Origin: SIG673 sp045658525
Lineage (GTDB): Bacteria > Bacillota > Clostridia > Oscillospirales > CAG-272
Reading direction: 5' to 3'
DNA length: 43,404 nt
NCBI GenBank assembly: GCA_045658525.1
Contig: JAZOVD010000019.1
Coordinates: 1-43,404, forward strand
In this document: piece by piece, positions 9,201 to 15,471 of the stretch
Numbering within the stretch: the stretch's first letter is position 1
Layout: every line of letters begins with the position of its first letter
The notes under the pieces: generated by a model
The model's database searches: none
Seen by the model: the letters and a program-made list of their open reading frames with translations, nothing else
Told to the model about the DNA's origin: nothing
Position numbers and translations under genes: made by a program

Positions 9201-11422
9201 TCATAGACAAGGGCGCTCACGACTACACCATTCCCAAGTACGATGATAACAACCACTGGAACGAGTGCTCCTGCGGCGCTATCGATACTGAGATACCTCA
9301 CAGCTTCACACAGAAGTTCGATGATAACAACCATTGGAATGAGTGTATCTGTACCTACAAGAAGGATGTAACGCCTCATATTTACGCGGAGGACGGTAAC
9401 GGAAACCTCGTATATAATAAGAAGGGCGGATATCACTGGCATGATTGTACCGCATGTGAATACGATTATACCAAGGAAGCTCATAACCACGTTGCCGATT
9501 ACGATGACACCAATCACTGGAAAGAGTGTGAGTGTGGAGATATAATTGAGAAGGTAACGCACACTACTGAGCAGAAGTATGACAGCGTCAACCACTGGGA
9601 TGAATGTGCCTGCGGTTACAAGACGAACATTGTTCCTCATAAGTACAATGAGGATTCTAACGGCGATCGCGTATATACCACCAACGACGAGAAGCACTGG
9701 TATGACTGTATCGAGTGTGATCACGTCGAGAGTGAAGGCGAGCACGATCTTGAACAGAAATACGACAAGAACGACCACTGGAAGCTCTGCCCTGAGTGTG
9801 GATATACCACGACAAAGGAGCCTCACAACATAACCGCTATAATGCAGGCTACCGAAGCTACCTGCACCAACCCCGGTAACTCCGAGGGTAGCTGGTGTGA
9901 GGACTGCGGACTGATATTCGTTCCCGTTGAGTACTACGGACAGCTTCCGCACGATGTTATCGACATTATGGTAAGCGATGCGGACGGACACTACTACGCA
10001 TGCCGCAACTGTACGACTAAGCTCGACTTCGAGCAGCACATATTCCCCGATGACTGGACCTGCAACGATAAGGAGCACAAGAGAACCTGTATCGTATGTA
10101 ACGCACGTGATCCTGAAAGCGGAGCACATAAGTACATTGAAAACAGCTATACCAACGTTGACGACGAAGCGGGAACCGCAATCGCAAGATGTGAATTCTG
10201 TGGACACGAGACCGAGGTCAAGGTACTTACCTGGTACGAGAAGCTCGGTATGATAAAGGTTGACGGAAAGTATTACTACCCTGTCGAAGGAGTAAACGTA
10301 ACCGATAAGCTCGTTGAGTTTGTTGACGGTGTACGTTACTTCGGCGAGGACGGCGCACTTGTTCTTACCGCTGACGATCTTACGCTTGACGGAATAGAGT
10401 ATATAACCTTCCAGAACGCACGTGGCGTTATAGATGATGCTGTACTTACCACGGCTGACGGAACCTACTGCGTAAAGAAGAGCGTGATCCAGAAGGATAA
10501 GCTCATCGTTATAGGCACCCACTACTACTACTTCGATGCTAACGGCCTTATGGTCAAGGACGAGATAGTTGACATTGACGGAAGCGGAACTCCCGACTAC
10601 TGGTTCGATGAGAACGGAATCGGCTACGAGCTCGTTATAAGCGACGTTAAGAGCGCTACTGTTACTATCAAGGATCACAACGGAAACGTTCTTTCCGAGA
10701 ACGTTTATCACGATGATACCGAAGAGGTAGTATTCCCCGCGATCCCCACTAAGAACGGTTACAGATTCGTTAAGTGGAGCATGACATCCGACGAGGTCAA
10801 GGCCGCGATAGAGAACGGCGAGACCGCGATAGAGATTACTCCCGTATTCGAGCTTATTGACGTTAAGTATGCCCTCACCGTAAACGATGAGGGTCATACG
10901 GACGGCAAGTACACGGTTTCCGATCTCTCTGCCAGAACGCAGTACACAGTTACCGCTTATGGCGTTGCCGGCAAGTACTTTGCAGGCTGGGAGAGCAACG
11001 GTTCTATCGTAAGTACTCAGGCTGAGTACACGGTAAACATAATCGGTGATCTCGAAATAACCGCTGTATATGCTGACATTCCCGTTGAGCCTTCCCCCGT
11101 AATCACTCTTACCGCGGTTGCGACAAAGGATGCGAACGACAGAGCTGTTATAGTATATACCGTTACAAGAGACGTTCCCAACGGATATACTGTACTTTCC
11201 AACGGACTTATCCTCGCTAAAGACGATAAGGTTGCAACTATACCGTCTGTAAGTAACGTTGTTCCCGGAACATTTATTTACAACTTCACGGTAGCCGGAG
11301 ACGAGGAAGTGTGCTTCACCGCTAAGGCATACCTCGAGGTATTGAAGGATGGCGAATCCGAGCCTGAAATTATCTATACCGACGTTATTGCTAAGAGCTA
11401 CAAAGAGCTTGAAGCAGAATAA
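3233..11422 (+). CDS. Giant secreted mosaic repeat protein (2729 residues)
   Basis: Residues 1-27 are a signal peptide (basic MRKSTR, then a long hydrophobic core), followed by a His/Asp cluster HDHDHED at 34-40. Four lectin- or carbohydrate-module-like regions (about 67-290, 350-565, 690-900, 1035-1240; each with FxxxxD-type beta strands) alternate with tyrosine/glycine repeats of the choline/glucan-binding style (for example FDEDGKLVGKANGI, GWYTDETTGDAFY). Residues about 1598-2330 are a dense Cys/His-Trp array. Then come more YYFDANGL-type repeats (2333-2463), an InlB-like beta-repeat region (2469-2620) and a beta-sandwich-like end. There is no LPxTG, SLH or membrane anchor at the C-terminus, so attachment would be through the repeats or absent. 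Function is unknown; binding of surface polymers or host glycans is inference. The gene is intact, with its own promoter. Confidence 0.85.
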   Translation: MRKSTRLIALLMTLLMLVGMMPFSMFAVPSSEDHDHDHEDSYAGESVTGADAADVKAKVEAIGGTLVYYDNFESKLEAGVNLLKIPYGEGAALPGVIGSNAYKSWSGAMHFERENGNVAVKFLKCNDNIEDPKKGQDTFFNLPLNITGKDFVFSFDYKHGGSNVLTDIKIGARYGAYRSFSPISIEATGEIKANNAGKKVIGYVNSEVYTTIAMRGDIANNKIYYYVNGALAAEGELFTATYLKTCTDGNKGTAVTKDNIKLESIRAFQRNGVDFPKTGVYVDNLVFYTKNKGGDLGYIYADDTPSTGFVEANDKVYYLLNNSRIAPGGGKYAFDGVDYYFNTKGEVLAADRISLVDMSKFMGSSKNVDNVYAENNGLYAIKSRGRSNTDFKASNGLNAVTLADFLEAKYVEWNVYTAGVQENTMLPLYFNFAQDYTYEGSSGKKPLNIAKDINFGSKDLTVYTANAAKNKTYKEALGVNGWYSITRSAAGFDPTRLKWTETNLEAAGKTTADVLLDSIQFKTGENWGGDTSYTKAIYAADGKTEIFNVDYSVYFTSFNLVKHLEPATSIEDMEMTGWVNMANGDKYYFPVWDHKLVKDKTVEIGGVAYVFDEDGKLVGKANGIHEIQFKDVHYYKDGVMQVGDAYGKYVDGDKVYAINASGDYLGSYAAYDFAKAYADIDRKYERDNYLAAADFNDISLGKKENQGTHGDFAETSLNDAGLYACRRGTYTEIVADSDGDHALRWNGFSTGVHTYFEVRSNKSPTNVALSFDIKLDENWNSNSTLVQELVREGESNDTNILSLNDQGYVTFVASGKGIAKLNSTEYTNITLVIRNEGLNEETSKYVAYADVYVNGVKLIDNEIYYNHAKKHTYIGTFRNFHLSEMKQASSMYLDDIYLYELEEGETPDNVDADWIYEGPIGLGQNADGVNHYYGENGVLLRGEKNIDGDIYLFDNTTGAGVQGVNDKKYYDNGKRDDESVGLVTKAEGQFYFKADHTVTVNESLVEGLVTYVADAEGLVTTKYANKGDALFDAGDLRKYNSAGTLQYNVEGELLYSMLPKQSLLIKGDELIDLTDADALRIKMYIPEAFEDSKVMFILRRDNLYYKLSGNPDEGNVTISEDAITETEAREGAKGYTGITWKTINGSRARVATVTREDGTVDYYKGTYTYYQPNAYYQMKDLGSGWVTFDLVMDNYYHSGDRDTMTLADVFEIQWVSSWGSGDCYISAADESKTMKIESVSVVNFGEKDETLNGIVGDYLYNNGIPQTGWQNVGGDFYYLDPVTGEKATGIKYIPTKMPTGVSTLAATDGLYYDFGESGICNGAVNGIREVEIPVVTDNGVETKTVSRLFQAGVVASNGFVTNELDDKTYYADPETGALIKDGTVKIEDTIYTFDENGAATELNGWYTDETTGDAFYSDPVNGLATGLTVIEIEGVSYYFYFDETTSALKKNYWSDEYGMYFGNDGKAANGMVENVVIGGSNNDKMYFIDGVPSAGQVDKDGMRYIFGDDGKLADTIDLTAAEVVITIKKDNNTQVLNFKLSMGATFAYPVPNYVDYDVTVYDKELNVIPAVGDTVMILTEVTGYTEYTVVYSEKTVSHDWVFKPELSTPATCMKDGFEIWECSNCGKIEKRTVDKSTAEHVFNPFLGTYCEDSNCTHLDGCWAKAREEKCTTDGIRYTYCTVCKDKIKYENIAAAHDWDMEHANVLVPPICDEEGLAEYECRNCTETLVKEFVDKANAYHKNEQFVEMLKPATCVSEGVKKMECTACGGSWTVVVPIDPSNHAWEKDAKLEDATCYTGKENWTWHCTDCGERKEDVVDVAPENWIHDYDAGVLNPAPTCGDPGLMTYTCQNPACGDVHTEIIDPTGLHTWETGNGNYVYDVNDAVFPNHHWYACTVCGAKIDVEEHTITNWVNDLENGTHTGSCVCGYAISAQPHEYEVDGDGNKVFYPGDNNHWNKCSVCDAELDEEAHAYDNKKDASCHWKECECGKIIDKGAHDYTIPKYDDNNHWNECSCGAIDTEIPHSFTQKFDDNNHWNECICTYKKDVTPHIYAEDGNGNLVYNKKGGYHWHDCTACEYDYTKEAHNHVADYDDTNHWKECECGDIIEKVTHTTEQKYDSVNHWDECACGYKTNIVPHKYNEDSNGDRVYTTNDEKHWYDCIECDHVESEGEHDLEQKYDKNDHWKLCPECGYTTTKEPHNITAIMQATEATCTNPGNSEGSWCEDCGLIFVPVEYYGQLPHDVIDIMVSDADGHYYACRNCTTKLDFEQHIFPDDWTCNDKEHKRTCIVCNARDPESGAHKYIENSYTNVDDEAGTAIARCEFCGHETEVKVLTWYEKLGMIKVDGKYYYPVEGVNVTDKLVEFVDGVRYFGEDGALVLTADDLTLDGIEYITFQNARGVIDDAVLTTADGTYCVKKSVIQKDKLIVIGTHYYYFDANGLMVKDEIVDIDGSGTPDYWFDENGIGYELVISDVKSATVTIKDHNGNVLSENVYHDDTEEVVFPAIPTKNGYRFVKWSMTSDEVKAAIENGETAIEITPVFELIDVKYALTVNDEGHTDGKYTVSDLSARTQYTVTAYGVAGKYFAGWESNGSIVSTQAEYTVNIIGDLEITAVYADIPVEPSPVITLTAVATKDANDRAVIVYTVTRDVPNGYTVLSNGLILAKDDKVATIPSVSNVVPGTFIYNFTVAGDEEVCFTAKAYLEVLKDGESEPEIIYTDVIAKSYKELEAE
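8024..10220 (+). repeat. Cys and His-Trp repeat array inside the giant protein
   Basis: About six units of the form TCxxxGxxxxxCxxCG (such as ATCMKDGFEIWECSNCG) are followed by about thirteen units of H-W-x2-C-x(1-2)-C ending in a histidine 10-12 residues later (such as NNHWNECSCGAIDTEIPH). Spacing is roughly 20-40 residues per unit. Paired cysteines plus histidine resemble zinc knuckles, though in a secreted protein disulfides are also possible. The number of units was counted by eye. Confidence 0.85.
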
Positions 11423-11457
11423 GAAAATTCACTAAGGTGAACAAAGGAGATTTTACA

Positions 11458-11583
11458 ATGAAAAGAGAAATTTATTGTGAGCCCGAGATGCAGATAAAGC
11501 TGTTTGCCACAGAGGACGTTATCACGTCTTCAGGCGATGCTGTTACTGATGGCGTGGGAGATTCCGGCAATCTGTTCGGCTGA
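11458..11583 (+). CDS. 41-residue peptide following the giant protein
   Basis: An ATG with a strong ribosome site (AAAGGAGA at 11443-11450) starts a 41-codon frame 35 bases after the giant gene's stop. The product begins MKREIYCEPEMQIKLFATED, continues VITSSGDAVTDG and ends GNLFG. It has no signal peptide or membrane helix. The layout (basic start, a Tyr...Pro-Glu segment, then an acidic EDVITSSGD motif and Gly/Asp-rich tail) recalls families of very short uncharacterised clostridial proteins with a YxxPE...EDVITTSG pattern; that comparison is from memory. It lies between the giant gene and a perfect terminator, so the two are probably co-transcribed. A precursor peptide or a small regulatory protein are both possible; no modification enzyme is adjacent. 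Confidence 0.7.
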   Translation: MKREIYCEPEMQIKLFATEDVITSSGDAVTDGVGDSGNLFG

Positions 11584-11596
11584 TAACTGAATAAAC

Positions 11597-11640
11597 AAAG
11601 CACCGCATCTGCGAAAGCAGATGCGGTGCTTTTATATTTT
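11597..11640 (+). terminator. Strong terminator closing the giant-protein operon
   Basis: A perfect 16-base stem (11597-11612 with 11617-11632) is capped by a GAAA tetraloop and followed by TATATTTT. It lies 13 bases after the peptide stop. The A-rich left flank could also let it act for the minus-strand ABC operon that converges from the right. Confidence 0.9.
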
Positions 11641-11657
11641 GTGTTTGCTCTGAGCTT

Positions 11658-11788
11658 ATCTCTATGTGAACTCCTCGGAAGTTAAACTGTCAAAGGTTGA
11701 AACAAAAGCTCGACTGTAAGTTTCTTTCTTTTTCTTTGGTTCGTTTCTTTTTCTTTCTTTGCTTTAAAAGAAGGAAAAAGAAATGAAC
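11658..11788. repeat. Intergenic repeat family 1, copy A
   Basis: This roughly 130-base non-coding block is nearly the same as 28001-28128. Shared segments include GAACTCCTCGGAAGT, CGACTGTAAGTTTCTTTC and GAAGGAAAAAGAAATGAAC. The 3' half is a pyrimidine tract whose last 17 bases pair with the purine-rich end, with one wobble, as a hairpin. Copy A sits between the giant-protein terminator and the convergent end of the ABC operon, whose stop is only 25 bases away. No coding potential is apparent. Confidence 0.8.
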
Positions 11789-11812
11789 ATTAAAAAATTA
11801 AAGATTAAACAC

Positions 11813-13303
11813 TCATTTTACAGTATAAAGCTTTTTTCTTTTTACTATACATATCGCTATCAAAGCAAGCGGGATTACCGCGCAGACTATTACCATAAAC
11901 GTAATAGTAAACGCTATCGGAACTTCAAGCGATGCCGTAGCGCGGCTGACGGGCGGAATAGCGTTACGCAAAGCGTTGTCGGTTGCTTCGTTGAAAACGT
12001 CTATCATTACCAGCTTGTTTCCAAATGAGGAGTATATATCGTAGGCATCAAGTATAAACGTAAATGATGAGAACCATATAAGCCCTCCGCCGTTTGAGTT
12101 TTCGGACTTTACTCCAATGTGTCTTGTGCCGCGTGTATCGGTAGCTTCGTTAAATTCTAATGAGGTCGCGGTCGCTGATTTTAGATACGCCTTGTCCGAG
12201 GTCGAGATAAGAGGAGTTACCGTTATACCGTTTGGGACGTTATCGGAAATATTTATTGGAGTGCAGGTGGAAAGAACAAGAGAAGCCTCGTTATTCGTAA
12301 GAATGTTATTTATATTCTGCGAAAGCGTTTGCGGTATGATCGCGTGGGGAGTGCTACCGTAATTAGAACCCTCGGAATCGTCGCACACGAGCTTGTTTTC
12401 ACTTATCAGACCGTATTTTTCGGCGAGCGCGTAGAATTTCGGTACGTTATAACCAAATCCCGTGAGTGCTACTACCTTTCCTCCGTTGTCCATAAATTCC
12501 GCGAGGCGTGTCGCTTCGTTTTCGGTAATGTCGGTAGTGCATACTATAAAGATACATTCTGTTCCCTCGGGAATAGCGTTTGTGTCGGCATCTACTATGT
12601 TGAAGCCGATGCAGTCATCGCCTGCGCGGCTTATGAGGTCATAAGTTACGTTGCTTTCGCCGTGACCGCTTAAAACGCATATCTTCTCCGTGTTTTCCGT
12701 AGTAAGGTACTTTATTGCCGCGGTTATTTTGCTTTCATATACGAACTCATCGTACAGTCCCATTTCTACGGCGTAGGTTTTCATATCCATTACAGAGGCA
12801 AGTGTGGGATTTGACATTGTCGCTTGATAGTAGTCGATATACGCGAGCTGGTAGCTTTTTGCGCTGAATGAGAATAGCTCGTAGTAGTCTATATATCGGA
12901 AATCGTCTCCGCATATCACAAGAACACTGTTTGGAGTCGGGTCGTCCGAGACGTACTGATGTATCGTGTAAATATCTTTTTCGGGGTCAAGCAGACTGAA
13001 CGTTATGCTTTTGCTTTTGCAGGCATACCGTTCCATAAAAACCTTTATGGTCTGGTTGACGTTTTCTTCTGCGGCTATAAGATAAAGCTCGACTTTTTTA
13101 TATGTACTTTGCAGAGTTTTTAAGCTTTCGGCTGAAAGCGTGTACATACTGTTAGCCGTCATATCAGGCATTCGTAACGAGGACGGCAAAAGAGAGAATA
13201 CAAAGCTTAAAACGACAGCCGCGAGTATAAATACAGTAACGGCTATAACGGCGAGCTTTGATGCGTGCTTGTTTCCAAAACGTTTAGTTAAAATATTAAG
13301 CAT
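11813..13303 (-). CDS. GldG-like ABC transporter auxiliary protein
   Basis: The 496-residue product has an N-terminal transmembrane helix (about 17-40), a large extracytoplasmic domain and a C-terminal helix (about 462-488) with a basic cytoplasmic end (KRKKLYTVK). This is the layout of the GldG/ABC_transp_aux family, and the typical KICVLSGHGES segment occurs mid-protein. In Bacteroidetes GldG works with the GldF permease and GldA ATPase; clostridial homologues belong to uncharacterised ABC-2 exporters. The start ATG has AAAGGAG 11 bases upstream. It is the last gene of a three-gene minus-strand operon, five bases after the permease. Confidence 0.85.
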   Translation of the reverse strand: MLNILTKRFGNKHASKLAVIAVTVFILAAVVLSFVFSLLPSSLRMPDMTANSMYTLSAESLKTLQSTYKKVELYLIAAEENVNQTIKVFMERYACKSKSITFSLLDPEKDIYTIHQYVSDDPTPNSVLVICGDDFRYIDYYELFSFSAKSYQLAYIDYYQATMSNPTLASVMDMKTYAVEMGLYDEFVYESKITAAIKYLTTENTEKICVLSGHGESNVTYDLISRAGDDCIGFNIVDADTNAIPEGTECIFIVCTTDITENEATRLAEFMDNGGKVVALTGFGYNVPKFYALAEKYGLISENKLVCDDSEGSNYGSTPHAIIPQTLSQNINNILTNNEASLVLSTCTPINISDNVPNGITVTPLISTSDKAYLKSATATSLEFNEATDTRGTRHIGVKSENSNGGGLIWFSSFTFILDAYDIYSSFGNKLVMIDVFNEATDNALRNAIPPVSRATASLEVPIAFTITFMVIVCAVIPLALIAICIVKRKKLYTVK

Positions 13304-13308
13304 TGTTT

Positions 13309-14184
13309 TCAGCTCTCCTTTCCGTTATATTTGCGTTTTTCAAGTGATATAAGTGTCATTACCGTGAATATAGCGATAAAGCATATAAGATACAACACTT
13401 CTCCCAGATCTAAAAGTCCGTAGAAAAATCCCGTAAGCGCGGAACGCGGTGCAAGAGCCTTCAATACAATAGGAAGAGCCTTTTGAAACGCGTTGGGAAA
13501 TACGAATCTTACTATCAGCAGAACCGTTTCAAATACCGCCGCGAAGGTTACGGCAAATGTCTCCGAATCCGTTATCAGATAAAGGATGAACGCCAAGGCG
13601 AGCAGGCATACGCTGAGCGTGAAGAATGACATATTTATGCTTCTCGGCAAATACGTGTGGAGAAGCTCGCAGACGTACATGGCGATAGATACACAGTAGC
13701 ATATCACAGTTGAAGTGAGCGCGTTTCGTATCAGGACAGACACGAAGAAGAATACGGACATTACCGCAAGACAAAAGAGGAGATAGCCTAACAGTCCCGC
13801 GTATGCTTCAAGCATATTCACCTTTCCGAATATTGAAAGGACGGGCGGCATTAACACCAGTATTATATAAGTAGGAGCAAATACCGTCAGTCTGGCAAGT
13901 AGCTTTCCGAAAAGAAGCGAGCGTTCGGGTACTCCGAATGAAAGAAGCATGGAGTCAAATCCGCGTTTACGGTTTCCCGAAAAAATATCTGAGCAGAGCA
14001 AAGGAAGCAGTAAAAGCATCGGCAAAGTCATTATTTCGAGCGAATATTCAAGGTTGGGAAGCAGACCGTCAAGGTTATAGCGAGATATAAAAAGTCCTGA
14101 AACTATCAGCGTAAGAACCGTATATATGTATGCCCGTTTTCCGGACAGCATACCTTTAAGCTCTGTTTTGAAAACAGTCTTCAT
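13309..14184 (-). CDS. ABC-2 type permease, GldF-like
   Basis: This 291-residue membrane protein has about six hydrophobic helices and the ABC-2 permease pattern: a cytoplasmic N-terminus (MKTVFKTELKGMLSGKRAY), two early helices separated by LCSDIFSGNRKRGFDSMLLS, then four more, with a basic C-terminal end. The SGNRKRGFDSMLLSFGVPE stretch corresponds to the coupling region, usually ExxxGTxExLLxxP, in GldF/NosY-like permeases. Its start overlaps the stop of the upstream ATPase-like gene by four bases (ATGA), which implies translational coupling. Substrate is unknown. Confidence 0.85.
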   Translation of the reverse strand: MKTVFKTELKGMLSGKRAYIYTVLTLIVSGLFISRYNLDGLLPNLEYSLEIMTLPMLLLLPLLCSDIFSGNRKRGFDSMLLSFGVPERSLLFGKLLARLTVFAPTYIILVLMPPVLSIFGKVNMLEAYAGLLGYLLFCLAVMSVFFFVSVLIRNALTSTVICYCVSIAMYVCELLHTYLPRSINMSFFTLSVCLLALAFILYLITDSETFAVTFAAVFETVLLIVRFVFPNAFQKALPIVLKALAPRSALTGFFYGLLDLGEVLYLICFIAIFTVMTLISLEKRKYNGKES

Positions 14185-15233
14185 TCCTCGTCCCTCCCTT
14201 CGTCTGAAAAGAGGGTGCTTTCATTAGCATCGCTTTCTTCCTCGTCATCTGAATAAAATTCGAGCTTTGTAAGCTTTTTGTTTGATACGGTATCCGTATC
14301 TTCAAATTCGTTGTCGCTTTCGTTTGAGATGGAAAGGCTTTCCGCGGAGAGCTTCTTTGGGGCGGTAGCGGTATCAAAACGCTCCGCTTCCTCTGTTTCA
14401 GATACGTCGAGAGCCTCGATCACTTTTTTAAGTGTGTCGTGTTCGCCCTTTGCCGAAAGAAGCGCAAGACCTGCGTCGGCGATAGCCTCCTTTACGCTTT
14501 CGCGGAACTCTTTTCCGTCACTGTAAAGTGTTATCTCCGATACACTTTCATCATCTGTGCTTCTTACGTCGTACCTTACGTTCAGAGCATCAAGGTCGAG
14601 ATCAGTCGTATCGCCCTTTACCTTGCATACGAGGGTTGGAGACTGTGTACCGAAAACCTTTTCCGCTGTTCCTGAACCTACGCATCTTCCCGCGCTCAGC
14701 ACGAGTACCTGCTCGGTATCACGGCAGAGAGAGGGATAAGTCGATGTATATATAACGGGAGTCATTTCTGAGATACAGTCAATGTATTTATTGAGCGGCT
14801 CTCTTTGGTCGAACGGGATTCCGTTAAACGGATATGCTATCGCTATGGCTGACGGAGAACCTATGAGCGCAGCGGATATGGCTACGTAATAACGTTCGAG
14901 ATCAGCGAGTGTTCCGATAACGTTGTTTTGGTATTTTTCTTCGGTTTCCTTAGCTATTTCAGGTGTGTCGGTATGACCTGTGATTGCTCTGACGGTCTCA
15001 AAATATTCTTTTACCGTAAGAAAGCTCGGTATGGGCGCGTTCTTGGATATAAAACGGACAGCACCTTCCGTTTTTACTGAGCCTGAGTCGGGAACGTTTA
15101 GTCCGCATAACGCGGTTATTACTCTGAGTGCGTCGTTTTCCCTCTCGGAAAGCACGCACATTCGTCCTTTTTCAAACGCAAACGAGATGTTGTGAAGTAC
15201 GCCTTTTTGGCGTATATTTTCAAAACTGATCAA
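14181..15233 (-). CDS. Degenerate ABC ATPase-like subunit (pseudo-ATPase)
   Basis: The first ~230 of 350 residues follow an ABC nucleotide-binding domain: VLHNISFAFEKG at 12-23, CGLNVPDSGSV at 43-53, FLTVKEYF at 71-78, and QVLVLSAGRCVGSG after the H-loop. All catalytic motifs are lost. The Walker A position reads LSERENDALRV (28-38) with no GKS/T. The signature LSGGQ is LADLE (109-113). Walker B and its glutamate read IAYP (A133, Y134) instead of LDEP. The H-loop histidine is T165. Residues after about 270 form an acidic Ser/Asp/Glu-rich tail. The TTG start follows AAAGGA by nine bases and gives the proper domain N-terminus. The frame is long, intact and translationally coupled to the permease, so it does not look like a decaying pseudogene. 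It may be structural or regulatory (inference). Confidence 0.8.
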   Translation of the reverse strand: MISFENIRQKGVLHNISFAFEKGRMCVLSERENDALRVITALCGLNVPDSGSVKTEGAVRFISKNAPIPSFLTVKEYFETVRAITGHTDTPEIAKETEEKYQNNVIGTLADLERYYVAISAALIGSPSAIAIAYPFNGIPFDQREPLNKYIDCISEMTPVIYTSTYPSLCRDTEQVLVLSAGRCVGSGTAEKVFGTQSPTLVCKVKGDTTDLDLDALNVRYDVRSTDDESVSEITLYSDGKEFRESVKEAIADAGLALLSAKGEHDTLKKVIEALDVSETEEAERFDTATAPKKLSAESLSISNESDNEFEDTDTVSNKKLTKLEFYSDDEEESDANESTLFSDEGRDEE

Positions 15234-15388
15234 GGTTTCGATCCTTTCATAAAGATTGGTTTTTTATATTTTATAACATCAATGTGAAAGACGTGTGACG
15301 AAAGTGGAAATCTTTGGACAAAAACAGTAAAATACAAGTTTTTGAGAAGAAAAAAGTGGTGTATTTCGTAAAAAATTGAAAAAACCCC
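15234..15388. other. Divergent intergenic region between ABC operon and pgk
   Basis: This AT-rich stretch separates divergent genes. On the minus strand a TATAAA (15270-15275) lies about 37 bases before the ABC operon's first codon, but no acceptable -35 box is at the right distance, so I do not call that promoter. Nothing coding is seen. Confidence 0.4.
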
Positions 15389-15417
15389 TTGATAAATTTT
15401 TGAATTTATGATAATAT
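15389..15417 (+). promoter_or_regulatory. Probable promoter of pgk
   Basis: TTGATA (15389-15394) and TAATAT (15412-15417) are 17 bases apart, 54 bases before the pgk start. The region is so AT-rich that alternative -10 boxes (for example GATAAT at 15410-15415) cannot be excluded. Confidence 0.5.
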
Positions 15418-15434
15418 TATATTTGAATAATTAA

Positions 15435-15449
15435 TCGGAAAATTTCCGA
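15435..15449. promoter_or_regulatory. Palindrome between pgk promoter and ribosome site
   Basis: TCGGAAA and TTTCCGA form a perfect seven-base dyad around a single A. It lies just downstream of the predicted -10 and upstream of AAAGGAAG, a position where repressor operators or leader elements occur. No regulator is identified. Confidence 0.3.
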
Positions 15450-15471
15450 AAGCAAGAAAGGAAGCATTGCC

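Noticed and set aside
8024..10220. Repeats that might be taken for a CRISPR array
   Set aside because: The repetition is at protein level with variable spacing and no identical DNA repeats or spacers; no cas genes are present.
7670..10897. A 1075-codon open frame on the minus strand inside the giant gene
   Set aside because: It lies wholly antisense to a protein with signal peptide, promoter and clear repeats; its length comes from the codon bias of the plus-strand gene. The same applies to 4379-5491 and 5759-6823.
11458..15233. Reading the peptide plus ABC operon as a classic bacteriocin/RiPP cluster
   Set aside because: The transporter is on the opposite strand behind a terminator, and no modification enzyme, peptidase or immunity gene is adjacent.
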